Of a stretch of DNA of 64,000 bases, positions 34,882 to 44,984 are shown one piece after another. A model generated the notes under the pieces. The model made no database searches. It saw only the letters and a list, made by a program, of their open reading frames with translations, and was not told the DNA's origin. Location: contig NZ_CP013342.1 of assembly GCF_001610975.1 (NCBI RefSeq), positions 682,001 to 746,000 on the forward strand, given 5' to 3'. The stretch is from Sphingopyxis terrae subsp. terrae NBRC 15098 (GTDB lineage Bacteria > Pseudomonadota > Alphaproteobacteria > Sphingomonadales > Sphingomonadaceae). Each line of letters starts with the position of its first letter. The first letter of the stretch is position 1. The translations under genes and the position numbers were made by a program.

Positions 34882-36723
34882 TCAGACGACGGTTTCCATC
34901 GCCGCGAGCATCGCCGACCCGCCCTTTTCGGCTTCGTCGGCGTGGTGACGGAACAGCGCAAACAGCTCGCGCCCGACGCCGAGTGCGGGCGGCGGGGCGA
35001 TGGCGGGCGACCGCGCGGCCCATTCAGCGGGATCAACGAGCGCCGTCACCTCGCCGTTTACCGCGCAGACGCGCACCATGTCGCCGTCCTGCAGACAGGC
35101 AAGCGGGCCGCTGACCCCGTCGGGGCCGGGCAGCGCCTCGGGCGAGAGGTGGATCACCGCAGGCACCTTGCCGCTCGCCCCCGACATGCGGCCATCGGTG
35201 AGCAGCGCGACGCGGTAGCCGCGGTCCTGCAGCACGCCGAGCGCCGGGGTGAGCTTGTGGAGTTCGGGCATGCCGTTGGCGCGCGGCCCCTGGAAGCGCA
35301 CGACGACGACGCAGTCGCGGTCGAGTTCGCCCGCCTTGAATGCAGCGAGCACCTGATCCTGATCGTCGAAGAGGCGCGCCGGGGCTTCGATCGTCCAGCG
35401 ATTCGGGGCAACCGCGCTCGTCTTGATGATCGCGCGGCCGAGATTGCCCGACAGCAGCCGCATGCCCCCGTCGGACGAAAAAGGAGCGGAAACGGGACGC
35501 AACATCGTTTCGTCGCGCGACGTCTCGGGTGCGGCCTCCCAATGAAGCGCATCGTCGACCAGCACCGGCTGTCCCGAATAGTCGGCCATTGACCCGCCCA
35601 CCGTGAGCACATCGCCGTGGAGCAGTCCGGCGCCGAGCAGTTCGCGCACGACATAGCCGATCCCGCCCGCGGCGTGGAAATTGTTCACGTCGCCCGCGCC
35701 ATTCGGATAGACGCGCGCGAGCAGCGGCACGGCGCGGCTCAGCTCGTCGAAATCCTGCCAGTCGATGATGATCCCCGCCGCCCGCGCGATGGCCGGCAGG
35801 TGGATGGCATGATTGGTCGAACCGCCGGTCGCGAGCAGGCCGATCGCGGCATTGACGATTGCCTTTTCATCGACGCAGCGCGCGAGCGGGCGATAGTCGT
35901 CGCCGGTCCAGCCGATTTCGGTCAGCCGGTGCGTCGCGGCACGCGTCAGTTCCTGCCGCAGCTTGGTGCCCGGATTGACGAAGGCGCTGCCGGGAATGTG
36001 CAGCCCCATCAATTCCATCATCATCTGGTTGGAATTGGCGGTGCCATAGAAGGTACAGGTGCCTGCGCCATGATAGCTGGCCGCCTCCGCCTCGAGCAGC
36101 GCGTCGCGGCCGACCTTGCCCTCGGCATACAGCTGACGGACGCGGACCTTTTCCTTGTTCGCGAGGCCCGACGGCATCGGCCCGGCCGGAATGAGGATCG
36201 TGGGCAGATGGCCGAAACGCAGCGCGCCGATGAGCAGGCCGGGAACGATCTTGTCGCAGATGCCGAGCAGCAGCGCGCCCTCGAACATCGCGTGGCTGAG
36301 AGCGATCGCGGTGCCCTGCGCGATATTGTCGCGGCTGAACAGCGACAGGTCCATGCCCGCCTGTCCCTGCGTCACCCCGTCGCACATCGCGGGAACGCCG
36401 CCCGCGACCTGCGCGGTGGCGCCGGCTTCGCGCGCGAAAATCTTTATCTGTTCGGGGTAGCGGCCATAGGGCTGATGCGCCGACAGCATGTCGTTATAGG
36501 CGGTGACGATGCCGATATTCATCTCGGCGCCCGCGCGGATCGCGGGCTTGTCCTCGCCCGACGCCGCGAAGCCATGCGCAAGGTTGCCGCACGACAGATT
36601 GCCGCGATTGGTTCCGGCCTCGCGCTGCCGCTGCATCAGATCGAGGTAGGCGGCGCGGCGCGGCGCGCTACGGCGGGTGATGCGGTCGGTGACGGCGGCG
36701 ATCGTGGGGTGGAGATCAGTCAT
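34882..36723 (-). CDS. edd: Phosphogluconate dehydratase
   Basis: Edd removes water from 6-phosphogluconate to give KDPG. This 613-residue member of the IlvD/Edd iron-sulfur dehydratase family has [20 protein letters not shown], the first cluster cysteine in [53 protein letters not shown], and [20 protein letters not shown]. The start ATG 36721-36723 is 11 bases after the zwf stop; a TTG five codons earlier is possible. It forms an operon with zwf. Confidence 0.96.
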   Translation of the reverse strand: MTDLHPTIAAVTDRITRRSAPRRAAYLDLMQRQREAGTNRGNLSCGNLAHGFAASGEDKPAIRAGAEMNIGIVTAYNDMLSAHQPYGRYPEQIKIFAREAGATAQVAGGVPAMCDGVTQGQAGMDLSLFSRDNIAQGTAIALSHAMFEGALLLGICDKIVPGLLIGALRFGHLPTILIPAGPMPSGLANKEKVRVRQLYAEGKVGRDALLEAEAASYHGAGTCTFYGTANSNQMMMELMGLHIPGSAFVNPGTKLRQELTRAATHRLTEIGWTGDDYRPLARCVDEKAIVNAAIGLLATGGSTNHAIHLPAIARAAGIIIDWQDFDELSRAVPLLARVYPNGAGDVNNFHAAGGIGYVVRELLGAGLLHGDVLTVGGSMADYSGQPVLVDDALHWEAAPETSRDETMLRPVSAPFSSDGGMRLLSGNLGRAIIKTSAVAPNRWTIEAPARLFDDQDQVLAAFKAGELDRDCVVVVRFQGPRANGMPELHKLTPALGVLQDRGYRVALLTDGRMSGASGKVPAVIHLSPEALPGPDGVSGPLACLQDGDMVRVCAVNGEVTALVDPAEWAARSPAIAPPPALGVGRELFALFRHHADEAEKGGSAMLAAMETVV

Positions 36724-36734
36724 GGCTATTCCCG

Positions 36735-38198
36735 TCAATCATGCCAGCTCGCTCCGTCGCGTTCGATGAGCGCGATCGCGCTCGACGGGCCCCAGCTTCC
36801 CGCGGTGTAGGTCTGCGGCGCCAGATCGACCGATGCCCAGGCGTCGCGGATCGAATCGATCCATTCCCACTGCGCCTCGACCTCGTCGCGGCGCACGAAC
36901 AGCGTCTGATCGCCCTCGATGAAGTCGAGCAACAGCCGTTCGTAGGCGATGCGCCGCCGCTCGCCCTCGAAACTGTGCGAGAGCGACACGTCGAGCGTGA
37001 CCTCTTTGAGCTTTACCCCGTCGCGGTCGAGTCCCGGCTGCTTCGCCATCACCTTGACCCGGATATTCTCTTCGGGCTGCAGGTTGATGATCATGCTGTT
37101 GGCGTCGAGTCCCCCCGCGCCGACGCGCGCGAAGATATTATGCGGCACCGGCTTGAACTGGATCAGCACTTCCGACTTGCGCTGCGGCATCCGTTTGCCG
37201 GTGCGCAGGTAAAAGGGCACGCCCTTCCAGCGCCAATTGTCGATATAGGCCTTGAGCGCAACGAAGGTTTCGGTGTTCGACGGATGGCCCAGCTCGTCGG
37301 CATAGCCCGTGACCGCGCCGCCGTTCACCGCGCCGCTCGTGTACTGACCCTTGACGCTGTGCGCCTTGACATCGTCGGCGCGCATCTTGCGCAAGGACCG
37401 CAGCAGCTTGACCTTTTCGTCGCGCACCGCGGTCGCCGAGACGCTCGCCGGCGGCTCCATCGCGATGATCGCGAGGAGCTGGAGCATATGGTTCTGCACC
37501 ATATCCTTCAATGCACCGACGCCGTCATAATAGGACACCCGGCCTTCGAGGCCGACGGTTTCCGCCACGGTGATCTGGACGTGGTCGATCGCCTGCGCGT
37601 TCCACAAAGGTTCGAACAGCATATTCGCGAAACGCAGCGCGAGCAGGTTCTGGACCGTTTCCTTGCCCAGATAATGATCGATACGGAAAACGCGATCCTC
37701 GGCAAAGGCGCTGCCGACCTGTTCGTTGACCGCACGCGACGAGGCGAGATCGTGGCCGATCGGCTTTTCCATCGCGATCCGGCATTCGGCGCAGGCAATC
37801 CCGGCCGCGGCGAGCCCCTGCGCGATCGGGCCGAACATCGATGGCGGGGTCGACAGATAGGCGCCGATCGGGCGGCTCATCCGGTCACCGAGCATTTCGG
37901 CGAGCCGGTCGTACCCCGTCGCTGCACCGGCATCGACCGCGCAATAGTCGATCCGCTCGAGGAAAGCGGCAATCACCGCTTCGTCGATGCGATCGCCCGC
38001 GAGGTGATCGTCGAGCGCGGCGCGTACCATCGCGTGCGCCCCTGCCCGATCCATCTGCGAGCGGCCCGAGGCGACGATCGTCATCGCATCGTCGAGCAGC
38101 CCGTCCATGTGCAGATTGTAGAGCGAGGGGAAGAGCATGCGATGGGCAAGATCCCCCGTCGCCCCGAACAGCACCAATGTTTCGACTTTGACGCTCAC
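36735..38198 (-). CDS. zwf: Glucose-6-phosphate 1-dehydrogenase
   Basis: Zwf oxidises glucose 6-phosphate to 6-phosphogluconolactone with NAD(P)+. The 487-residue sequence shows [20 protein letters not shown] (nucleotide site), [20 protein letters not shown], the catalytic [20 protein letters not shown] and [20 protein letters not shown]. The start is GTG 38196-38198, with AAGGGG six bases upstream. First gene of zwf-edd; no lactonase (pgl) gene is seen nearby. It diverges from glpD across 127 bases. Confidence 0.96.
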   Translation of the reverse strand: MSVKVETLVLFGATGDLAHRMLFPSLYNLHMDGLLDDAMTIVASGRSQMDRAGAHAMVRAALDDHLAGDRIDEAVIAAFLERIDYCAVDAGAATGYDRLAEMLGDRMSRPIGAYLSTPPSMFGPIAQGLAAAGIACAECRIAMEKPIGHDLASSRAVNEQVGSAFAEDRVFRIDHYLGKETVQNLLALRFANMLFEPLWNAQAIDHVQITVAETVGLEGRVSYYDGVGALKDMVQNHMLQLLAIIAMEPPASVSATAVRDEKVKLLRSLRKMRADDVKAHSVKGQYTSGAVNGGAVTGYADELGHPSNTETFVALKAYIDNWRWKGVPFYLRTGKRMPQRKSEVLIQFKPVPHNIFARVGAGGLDANSMIINLQPEENIRVKVMAKQPGLDRDGVKLKEVTLDVSLSHSFEGERRRIAYERLLLDFIEGDQTLFVRRDEVEAQWEWIDSIRDAWASVDLAPQTYTAGSWGPSSAIALIERDGASWHD

Positions 38199-38325
38199 AA
38201 ATATCCCCTTGGATAACGGACAGGGACGCTGGCGAAAGCCCCTGGCGATTGCAACGCGCATACGTAAGCCGCATAGCTTTGCATCGCCATTGGCAAGCCG
38301 CCCGCATCTGGCATAGGAACGCGCC

Positions 38326-39846
38326 ATGACCGACGCGCCCATCCCCTATGATGTCATCGTGATTGGCGGCGGCGTCAATGGGGCCGGCGTCGCGCGCGAT
38401 GCCGCGGGGCGCGGCGCGCGCGTGCTGCTGATCGAACAGGGCGATCTGGCGCAGGGCACCTCCTCGGCCTCGACCAAGCTGATCCACGGCGGGCTGCGCT
38501 ATCTGGAGCATTATGAATTCGGCCTGGTGCGCGAAGCGCTGGCCGAGCGCGAGATATTGTGGGGCATCGCACCGCACATCATCTGGCCGATGCGCTTTGT
38601 CCTCCCCTATCGCGACGGGCTGCGGCCGCGCTGGCTGCTGCGGCTCGGCCTGTTTCTCTACGACCATATCGGCGGGCGCCGGAAATTGCCGCCAACGCGG
38701 TCGATCGACCTGGCGCGGCATCCGGCGGGCGCGCCGCTGCAGCCGCAATATGCCAAGGGTTTCGAATATTCGGATGGCTGGGTCGACGATGCGCGGCTGG
38801 TGATGCTGAACGCGCGCGACGCCGCCGACCGCGGGGCGCGGATCAAGACGCGCACCCGCGCCGACCTGATGCGGGTCGAGGACGGGCTATGGGTGGTCGA
38901 GGCGACGGGCGCGAACGGCCAAGCCTATCGCTTTACCGGCCGCAGCCTTGTCAATGCCGCCGGCCCCGCCGTGCTTGATCTGCTGCGCCGCGCCGCCGCG
39001 CCGCCCGATTATCAGATGCGGCTGGTGCGCGGATCGCACATCGTGGTGCGCAAGCTGTTCGACCATGATTTCGCCTATTTCTTCCAGCTTCCCGACGGCC
39101 GCATCTTTTTCGCCATCCCCTATGAGCGCGATTTCACGCTGATCGGGACGACCGACCAGGATCATGAGGGATCGCTGGCCGACGTGCATGCAAGTGCCGA
39201 GGAAATCGCCTATCTGTGCGAGGGAGCGAACCAGTATTTCGCCGCGCAGATCGGCCCCGACGATGTCGTGTGGACCTATTCGGGGGTGCGGCCGCTGGTC
39301 GAGGACGGATCGGGCAAGCCCGAGGCGGCAACGCGCGGATACCGCATCGACCTCGACATGGAGGAAGGCGCGCCGCTGCTCACCATCTATGGCGGCAAGA
39401 TCACCAGCTATCGCCATGTCGCCGAACATGCGATCGACGATCTGGCGGCGCATGTCGCCGCGCTGACCGGCGCGCGCTGGACCGCCAGCGCGCCGCTGCC
39501 CGGCGGCGATTTTCGGACCGACGGCGCGGCGACGCTGAAGGCCGACTATCGGCTAGCCCACCCCTTCCTCTCCGCCGCGACGGTCGACCGCATCGTCAAG
39601 GCGTATGGCACCGACGCGCGGGCATGGCTCGGCACAGCCCAAAGCTGGGACGATCTGGGAGGCGAGATCGCGCACGGACTGTCGGCCGCCGAAATCCGTT
39701 GGATGATCGACCGCGAATGGGCGCAGACGAGCGACGACATATTGTGGCGGCGCAGCAAGCTGGGGCTGCATTTCACCGCCGAGGACATCAAGCGGCTCGA
39801 CGCCTTTCTGGACGGCATCGCCGTCAAGCCCGCGCTGCCCGAGTAA
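38326..39846 (+). CDS. glpD: Aerobic glycerol-3-phosphate dehydrogenase
   Basis: GlpD is a membrane-associated FAD enzyme that oxidises sn-glycerol 3-phosphate to dihydroxyacetone phosphate, passing electrons to quinone. The 506-residue protein has the FAD motif YDVIVIGGGVNGAGVARDAA, then QGTSSASTKLIHGGLRYLEH, LVRGSHIVVRKLF, IPYERDFTLIGTTDQDH and the substrate loop VWTYSGVRPLVEDGSGKPEA. AGGAACGCGCC precedes the ATG. Its last 294 bases are overlapped on the other strand by an extended dehydrogenase frame. Confidence 0.95.
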   Translation: MTDAPIPYDVIVIGGGVNGAGVARDAAGRGARVLLIEQGDLAQGTSSASTKLIHGGLRYLEHYEFGLVREALAEREILWGIAPHIIWPMRFVLPYRDGLRPRWLLRLGLFLYDHIGGRRKLPPTRSIDLARHPAGAPLQPQYAKGFEYSDGWVDDARLVMLNARDAADRGARIKTRTRADLMRVEDGLWVVEATGANGQAYRFTGRSLVNAAGPAVLDLLRRAAAPPDYQMRLVRGSHIVVRKLFDHDFAYFFQLPDGRIFFAIPYERDFTLIGTTDQDHEGSLADVHASAEEIAYLCEGANQYFAAQIGPDDVVWTYSGVRPLVEDGSGKPEAATRGYRIDLDMEEGAPLLTIYGGKITSYRHVAEHAIDDLAAHVAALTGARWTASAPLPGGDFRTDGAATLKADYRLAHPFLSAATVDRIVKAYGTDARAWLGTAQSWDDLGGEIAHGLSAAEIRWMIDREWAQTSDDILWRRSKLGLHFTAEDIKRLDAFLDGIAVKPALPE

Positions 39847-40602
39847 TCGCCCGTCCGCCTTTGCCGCCGCGGCGATCGCCAGCGCATCGGCGCCCGCCGG
39901 AAAATGGCTGCGTCCCGTCTGGTCGTGCACCGCGTCCCACACCGCCGCCGCGACGTCGGCCTCGGTCGTGAAGAGCGCGGGTTGCGCCATGCCCGCAAGG
40001 ATCGGCGCGGCATGGTTGCCATAGGGTTCGGGCAGCACGTCGGCGAGCGCGACATCGGTGTTCGCGCTAAAGGCGGTGGTCGGACCATAGCCGGGCTCGA
40101 CGAGTTTCACCCCGATACCCAGCGGTTCGAGTTCGTGCGCGAGGCTGCCGGTGAAACCCTGGATCGCGGTCTTGCTGCCCGTATAGGCGGCTGCATAAGG
40201 GAAGGAGGCAAGCGTCGCCGACGAAGTGACGTTGACGATCGTTCCCGACCGGCGTTCGCGCATCTGCGGGATCACCGCCTGCGTCATGGCGATAGTGCCG
40301 AGGCTGTTGGTGGCATAGACGTCGCGGATGCGCCGCAGCGGCGCATGTTCGAGCGCGCCGAACAGGCCGATCCCCGCATTGTTGACCAGAACGTCGATCG
40401 GCCCGGCGGCGGCGATGGCGGCGGCGATGCTGTCGTCATCGGTCACATCGAGCGGCAGCAGGCGAAGCCGCGCCGAAGGTTCGAGCGGCGCGGCGGCCGG
40501 GTTGCGCATCGTCGCGATCACGGTCCAGCCGCCAGCATGAAAATGGCGCGCGGTTTCGAGGCCATAGCCCGACGAGCAGCCGGTGATCAGAATCCGTTTC
40601 AT
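39553..40602 (-). CDS. Short-chain dehydrogenase/reductase with antisense C-terminal extension
   Basis: Residues 1-250 are a classical SDR oxidoreductase. They show RILITGCSSGYGLETARHFH (TGxxxGxG cofactor site), DVLVNNAGIGLFGAL (NNAG), the catalytic Ser in VNVTSSATLASFPY and YAAAYTGSKTAIQGF (YxxxK). The normal fold should end near the glpD stop (39846), but the frame stays open for another 97 codons antisense to glpD and ends at 39553. That tail shows no SDR character. AAGGAAG lies six bases before ATG 40600-40602. The divergent AraC gene is the likely regulator. Substrate unknown. Confidence 0.85.
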   Translation of the reverse strand: MKRILITGCSSGYGLETARHFHAGGWTVIATMRNPAAAPLEPSARLRLLPLDVTDDDSIAAAIAAAGPIDVLVNNAGIGLFGALEHAPLRRIRDVYATNSLGTIAMTQAVIPQMRERRSGTIVNVTSSATLASFPYAAAYTGSKTAIQGFTGSLAHELEPLGIGVKLVEPGYGPTTAFSANTDVALADVLPEPYGNHAAPILAGMAQPALFTTEADVAAAVWDAVHDQTGRSHFPAGADALAIAAAAKADGRLLGQRGLDGDAVQKGVEPLDVLGGEMQPQLAAPPQYVVARLRPFAVDHPTDFGGRQSVRDLASQIVPALGCAEPCPRVGAIRLDDAVDRRGGEEGVG

Positions 40603-40699
40603 CATTCTTCCTTTCATCAGGGTGATGGAAAGGATCTAGTCAGCAGAAGAGATACTATCTATAATGTAAAATCCGCATTTCTTTACCAATAGTCCTGAT

Positions 40700-41608
40700 A
40701 TGGCCGATCCGCTCTCCGATCTCATCGCGCTGCTGCGCCCCAGCACGGTCTTCGCGAAAGGGATTGGCGGACGCGGGCAGTGGGCGGTGCGCTATTCATC
40801 CTTCGGCGACCCGAGCTTTTGCACGGTGCTGCAAGGTCACTGCCGACTGACGGTCGATGGCGCCGATCCGGTCACGCTGATTGCCGGCGATTTCGTGCTG
40901 TTGCCTGAGACGCCCGGCTTTACCATTTCGGCCATCGACGCAGGGGCTACGTGCGATCCGGTCACGATCGATCCCCATGACACCACCGCCTTTTCGGGCG
41001 ATATGCGGCATGGCGAGCCCGACGGTGAGCCCGACGTCCGGATGCTCGGCGGCTATTTCGCCTTTGCTTCGCCCGACGCCGGCCTGCTGGTATCGCAGCT
41101 TCCCGCCCTGATCCATTTGCACGGGGCCGAGCGGCTGGCGGCGCTAGTGCAGATGGTGCGCAGCGAAGCGGGCGGCGACAGGCCGGGGCGCGATCTGGTG
41201 CTCGCGCGGCTGGTCGAGATACTGCTGGTCGAGGCGCTGCGGGCCGCGGGCGGTGACGAGGCGCCGCCGGGGATGCTGCGCGGCCTAGGCGACCCGCGGC
41301 TGGCGAGCGCGATCCGCTGCATCCACGATGCCCCCGCGCACGCCTGGACGGTCGCGGCGCTTGCGCAGGAAGCGGCGCTGTCGCGATCGGCCTTTTTCGA
41401 CCGTTTCGCGCGCACCGTCGGCGTGCCGCCGATGGAATATGTGCAAAGCTGGCGCATGAGCCTGGCCAAGGACATGTTGCGCCGCCGCGCGGGCAAGATC
41501 GACGAAATCGCCGAGCGTGTGGGCTATGGGTCGGCGAGCGCGTTCAGCACCGCCTTTGCGCGCGCGGTGGGCGTGCCGCCGCGGCGCTTTGCGATGACGG
41601 CCGGCTAG
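40700..41608 (+). CDS. AraC-family transcriptional regulator
   Basis: A 302-residue regulator. Residues 10-190 form a cupin-type sensor (the cupin_6 kind seen in many SDR-linked AraC proteins: FCTVLQGHCRLTVDG, GDFVLLPETPGFTI, LIHLHGAERLAALVQMVRSE). Residues 205-300 form the double helix-turn-helix AraC domain (HAWTVAALAQEAALSRSAFF, RFARTVGVPPMEYVQSWRMS, IAERVGYGSASAFSTAFARA). It is transcribed away from the SDR gene with a 97-base gap holding both promoters, so it probably controls that gene. Its stop codon overlaps that of the small minus-strand gene in the palindrome CTAG. Confidence 0.92.
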   Translation: MADPLSDLIALLRPSTVFAKGIGGRGQWAVRYSSFGDPSFCTVLQGHCRLTVDGADPVTLIAGDFVLLPETPGFTISAIDAGATCDPVTIDPHDTTAFSGDMRHGEPDGEPDVRMLGGYFAFASPDAGLLVSQLPALIHLHGAERLAALVQMVRSEAGGDRPGRDLVLARLVEILLVEALRAAGGDEAPPGMLRGLGDPRLASAIRCIHDAPAHAWTVAALAQEAALSRSAFFDRFARTVGVPPMEYVQSWRMSLAKDMLRRRAGKIDEIAERVGYGSASAFSTAFARAVGVPPRRFAMTAG

Positions 41609-41733
41609 CGCGGTTTGCGCGTCGGCTTTGCGGCCTTGCGTGCCGCTTGCTCGCGCAGCCTGTTCTCGCGCTCGGCCAGTTCCTCGAAACGGCAGAGCGG
41701 AATCGGTGCGGGCGGCTTCTTCTTGTCGGTCAT
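41605..41733 (-). CDS. Tiny basic protein, 42 aa
   Basis: A 42-codon frame from ATG 41731-41733 encodes MTDKKKPPAPIPLCRFEELA then a charged helix (ERENRLREQAARKAAKPTR). GAGAGAAGA lies directly upstream. It ends at TAG 41605-41607, interlocked with the stop of the AraC gene. Such small Lys/Arg-rich proteins are often missed. The frame has the genome's codon bias and a clear start, but no family or function is recognised. Confidence 0.5.
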   Translation of the reverse strand: MTDKKKPPAPIPLCRFEELAERENRLREQAARKAAKPTRKPR

Positions 41734-41740
41734 TCTTCTC

Positions 41741-41818
41741 TCGTCACCCCGGACCTGGTCCGGGGTCCATGCGAGTTTGCGCCGCGAATGGATGCCGGAT
41801 CAAGTCCGGCATGACGAA
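41741..41818. repeat. Long palindrome, family B
   Basis: TCGTCACCCCGGACCTGGTC on the left and ATCAAGTCCGGCATGACGA on the right enclose a loop with GCGAATGGATGCC. It is the same family as the element at 28306. It separates the small gene from the 3' end of ahpF. Confidence 0.85.
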
Positions 41819-41828
41819 AATATGGCGC

Positions 41829-43412
41829 TCACGCCGCTTCGACGTCCACATCCGCGGGCAGGCGGATCATGTAATCGAAGGCCGACAGCGCCGCCTTAGA
41901 TCCTTCGCCCATCGCGATAACGATCTGCTTGTAGGGCACGGTCGTGCAATCGCCCGCGGCGAAGATGCCGCGCTGGCTCGTCTCGCCGCGATGGTCGACC
42001 TCGATTTCGCCGTGGCGCGACAGGGTAACGCTGTCCTTGAGCCATTCGGTGTTCGGCACGAGGCCGATCTGAACGAAGATGCCTTCGAGTTCGACCTGGT
42101 GCGGCGCGTCCGAATTGCGGTCCTTATAGGCAAGCCCGGTCACCTTTTCGCCGTCGCCGAGCACTTCGGTGGTCAGCGCCGAGGTAATGATCCGGACATT
42201 GGGCAGGCTCGCGAGCTTGCGCTGGAGGACGGCGTCGGCGCGGAGCTGGCTGTCATATTCGATCAGCGTGACGTGCGCGACGATGCCGGCAAGATCGATC
42301 GCCGCCTCGACGCCCGAATTGCCGCCGCCGATCACCGCGACGCGCTTGCCCTGGTAGAGCGGGCCGTCGCAGTGCGGGCAATAGGCGACGCCCTTGTTGC
42401 GATAGGCATCCTCGCCCGGCACGCCGAGCTGGCGCCAGCGCGCGCCGGTCGAGAGGATAACGGTGCGCGCCTTGAGCGACGCGGCGTTCGCCAGCACGAT
42501 TTCGTGCAGGCCCCCTTCGGCCTTCGCCGGGATCAGTTTCTCGGCGCGCTGCAGGTTCATGATGTCGACGTCATAATCTTTGACGTGGCTCTCGAGCTGC
42601 GCAACGAGCTTCGGCCCTTCGGTGTGCTGGACCGAGATGAAATTCTCGATTGCCATGGTGTCGAGCACCTGACCGCCGAAGCGTTCGGTGGCGATGCCGG
42701 TGCGGATACCCTTGCGCGCCGCGTAGATCGCAGCCGCGGCGCCCGCGGGGCCACCGCCGACGACGAGCACGTCGAACGCCTCCTTAGCGCCGATCTTTTC
42801 CGCCGCCTTCGCTTCGGCGCCGGTGTCGAGCTTGGCGAGGATCTGTTCGAGCTCCATGCGGCCCTGACCGAAATTCTGCCCATTCAGGAAGATCGTCGGC
42901 ACGGCCATGATCTTGCGCTCCTCGACCTCGGCCTGGAACAGCCCGCCGTCGATCGCGGTGTGGGTGATGCGCGGGTTGACCACGCTCATCAGGTTCAATG
43001 CCTGCACGATGTCGGGGCAATTCTGGCACGACAGCGAGAAATAGGTTTCGAAGTGGAAGTCGCCATCGAGCTCCGCCACTTGCCCGAGCACCTCGGCGCT
43101 CACCTTCGGCGGGTGGCCGCCGACCTGGAGCAGCGCGAGAACGAGCGAGGTGAATTCATGGCCGAGCGGGATGCCCGCGAAGCGCACCGCGACACGGGCG
43201 TCGCTCGCGCGGCGGATCAGGAAGCTGGGCCGACGCGCATCGTCGTCGGTGCGCGTCACGCTGACCTTGTCCGACAGCGCGGCGATATCGTTGAGGAGCG
43301 CCGCCAGCTCGGCCGACTTCGCATCGTCGCCGAGCGACGAGAGCAGTTCGATCGGTTCACGAAGGTTCGTGAGGAGGCCCTGAAGCTGCTGCTTCATATT
43401 GGCGTCGAGCAT
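41829..43412 (-). CDS. ahpF: Alkyl hydroperoxide reductase subunit F
   Basis: AhpF is the flavoprotein that reduces AhpC with NAD(P)H. The 527-residue sequence has the two-fold thioredoxin N-domain with its active site [18 protein letters not shown] (CxxC), then a thioredoxin-reductase-like part: [20 protein letters not shown] (FAD), the redox pair in [19 protein letters not shown] and [17 protein letters not shown] (NAD(P)H), ending [20 protein letters not shown]. Full length. It lies 136 bases downstream of ahpC, with a palindrome in between. Confidence 0.97.
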   Translation of the reverse strand: MLDANMKQQLQGLLTNLREPIELLSSLGDDAKSAELAALLNDIAALSDKVSVTRTDDDARRPSFLIRRASDARVAVRFAGIPLGHEFTSLVLALLQVGGHPPKVSAEVLGQVAELDGDFHFETYFSLSCQNCPDIVQALNLMSVVNPRITHTAIDGGLFQAEVEERKIMAVPTIFLNGQNFGQGRMELEQILAKLDTGAEAKAAEKIGAKEAFDVLVVGGGPAGAAAAIYAARKGIRTGIATERFGGQVLDTMAIENFISVQHTEGPKLVAQLESHVKDYDVDIMNLQRAEKLIPAKAEGGLHEIVLANAASLKARTVILSTGARWRQLGVPGEDAYRNKGVAYCPHCDGPLYQGKRVAVIGGGNSGVEAAIDLAGIVAHVTLIEYDSQLRADAVLQRKLASLPNVRIITSALTTEVLGDGEKVTGLAYKDRNSDAPHQVELEGIFVQIGLVPNTEWLKDSVTLSRHGEIEVDHRGETSQRGIFAAGDCTTVPYKQIVIAMGEGSKAALSAFDYMIRLPADVDVEAA

Positions 43413-43444
43413 GGGGAGAGTTCCTGCCTGGTTTCAAAGAAAAT

Positions 43445-43537
43445 CCGTGTGCTCCCGCGAAGGCGGGAGCCCAGCGCTGTAGAGCGCAAGTGTAGCGACC
43501 TAACGCTCTGGGTCCCCGCCTTCGCGGGGACACACGG
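43445..43537. repeat. Long palindrome, family E (CCCGCGAAGGCGGG)
   Basis: CCGTGTGCTCCCGCGAAGGC GGGAGC on the left, GGTCCCCGCCTTCGCGGGGA CACACGG on the right. Each arm is itself a smaller hairpin. It lies in the ahpC-ahpF gap and might lower read-through from ahpC to ahpF. Confidence 0.85.
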
Positions 43538-43548
43538 ACGATTACACC

Positions 43549-44112
43549 TTAGATCTTGCCGACGAGGTCGAGCGAGGGCGCGAGCGTTTCGGCGCCTTCT
43601 TCCCACTTTGCGGGGCAGACTTCGCCGGGGTGGCTGACCCAATATTGCAGCGCCTTGATCTTGCGGAGCAGTTCGGCGGCGTTGCGGCCCACGCCTTCGG
43701 GAGTGATTTCCAGAAGCTGGATTTCACCCTGCGGGTCGAGCACGAAGGTGCCGCGGTCGGCAAGGCCGACGCCCTGGCGCAGAACTTCGAAATTGTTCGA
43801 CAGATTGTGGTTCTGGTCGCCGACCATATAGTAATTGATCTTGCCGATCGCCGGCGAGGTGTCGTGCCATGCCTTGTGGCAGAAATGCGTGTCGGTCGAC
43901 ACCGCGAACACTTCGACACCCATATTTTGCAGCGTCGGATAGATGTCGGCGAGGTCTTCGAGCTCGGTCGGGCAGACGAAGGTGAAGTCGGCCGGATAGA
44001 AGAAGAAGACGGCCCACTTGCCCTTGACGGTTTCGTCGCTGATTTCGACGAACTTGCCGTCCTTGTACGCGGTCGCGTTAAAGGGCTTGATGGTGGTGTT
44101 GAGCACGGACAT
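43549..44112 (-). CDS. ahpC: Alkyl hydroperoxide reductase subunit C (peroxiredoxin)
   Basis: AhpC reduces peroxides and organic hydroperoxides. The 187-residue typical 2-Cys peroxiredoxin has the peroxidatic Cys47 in YPADFTFVCPTELEDLA and the resolving Cys166 in HPGEVCPAKWEEG, plus FAVSTDTHFCHKAWHDTSPA. Strong ribosome site AAGGAGG. A candidate promoter with an inverted repeat lies 80-117 bases upstream. It precedes ahpF in the same direction. Confidence 0.97.
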   Translation of the reverse strand: MSVLNTTIKPFNATAYKDGKFVEISDETVKGKWAVFFFYPADFTFVCPTELEDLADIYPTLQNMGVEVFAVSTDTHFCHKAWHDTSPAIGKINYYMVGDQNHNLSNNFEVLRQGVGLADRGTFVLDPQGEIQLLEITPEGVGRNAAELLRKIKALQYWVSHPGEVCPAKWEEGAETLAPSLDLVGKI

Positions 44113-44190
44113 GGAGAGCCTCCTTTTGTTTGTGGAGCCCTCCCCTAGCGATTTATGTTGCAGTGCGGAAATTGGAAATCCGCGCGGCCA

Positions 44191-44229
44191 TGATCGATTT
44201 TATCGATCAAAAAGGTCTTGAATTGTCAA
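44191..44229 (-). promoter_or_regulatory. Candidate ahpC promoter with OxyR-type inverted repeat
   Basis: A perfect inverted repeat TGATCGAT-TTT-ATCGATCA lies at 44191-44209. On the minus strand a TTGACA -35 (44224-44229) stands 17-19 bases before TCGATA/GATAAA inside the repeat, giving a likely promoter overlapped by an operator. ATCGAT-rich repeats are typical of alphaproteobacterial OxyR targets as I recall. The role of ahpC in peroxide defence fits. Confidence 0.5.
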
Positions 44230-44264
44230 TCTTTCGAACACATGTCGCGCCGCTTGCATCACTG

Positions 44265-44984
44265 TCAGGACCAGCTGCGCGCCAGCTTCTCCGCCGTCGC
44301 GTCGATCGCGCCCGGCCCGGTATTGCCGACCAGCGCATAGGACATGTCGCCGCGGCGCCAATAGGCCACCGATTGCGCGCCTTCTCGCACCGCGTCGGGG
44401 CGTTCGGGCGCCCCCGAACGCTGGTGCAGCGCAAAGAGCGACAGCGGATCGCCCGCCTGGGTGCGCACCGCAACGAGCAGGGCCGGGCCGCGCTCGGTCG
44501 GGAAAAGCTGAACGTCGGTGATCTTCCAGCTCTTCGGCACGCTGGGGATCGCGATATTGGTGCTACTCGCAATCTCGCGCGCGTCGTAATGGGGCGTTTC
44601 GGCCTGCGAATCGAGCCCGGCGCGCATCATCGCGATGCGGTGCGACGAGATCGCATAATCGACGTAGGCGGGCGGTCCCTGGGTTGCGACGAACAGCAGC
44701 GCGACAACCGCCGCGGCGACCGAGGTACCGCCGACCGACATCCAGCGACCCCAGCGCCGCACCGGCTCTGCCAGATCGCGGCCGAGCGCCGCGACCGCGG
44801 CGGGCATCGCGCGCTTGTCCTGCGCCAGAAGCTGCAAGGCGCTGCGCGCGCCGAGATCGCCCATCACGCGTGCGGCGAGGTCGGGGTGACGGCGCAGATG
44901 ATCCTCGACGGCGAAACGCCCTTCGACATCGAGTTGCCCGTCGACATAGGCGGCGAGTTCGCTTTCGTTCGGCCCGTCAGTCAT
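44265..44984 (-). CDS. Anti-sigma factor (membrane)
   Basis: A 239-residue protein. The N-terminal 60 residues (ESELAAYVDGQLDVEGRFAV, EDHLRRHPDLAARVM) match anti-sigma domains, but without the zinc-binding H-x3-C-x2-C. A membrane helix near residues 90-110 (VGGTSVAAAVVALLFVA) is followed by a 130-residue periplasmic part. The start ATG overlaps the sigma factor stop by eight bases, with GGAGGA upstream. It should bind and inhibit the cotranscribed ECF sigma factor until an envelope signal arrives. Confidence 0.85.
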   Translation of the reverse strand: MTDGPNESELAAYVDGQLDVEGRFAVEDHLRRHPDLAARVMGDLGARSALQLLAQDKRAMPAAVAALGRDLAEPVRRWGRWMSVGGTSVAAAVVALLFVATQGPPAYVDYAISSHRIAMMRAGLDSQAETPHYDAREIASSTNIAIPSVPKSWKITDVQLFPTERGPALLVAVRTQAGDPLSLFALHQRSGAPERPDAVREGAQSVAYWRRGDMSYALVGNTGPGAIDATAEKLARSWS

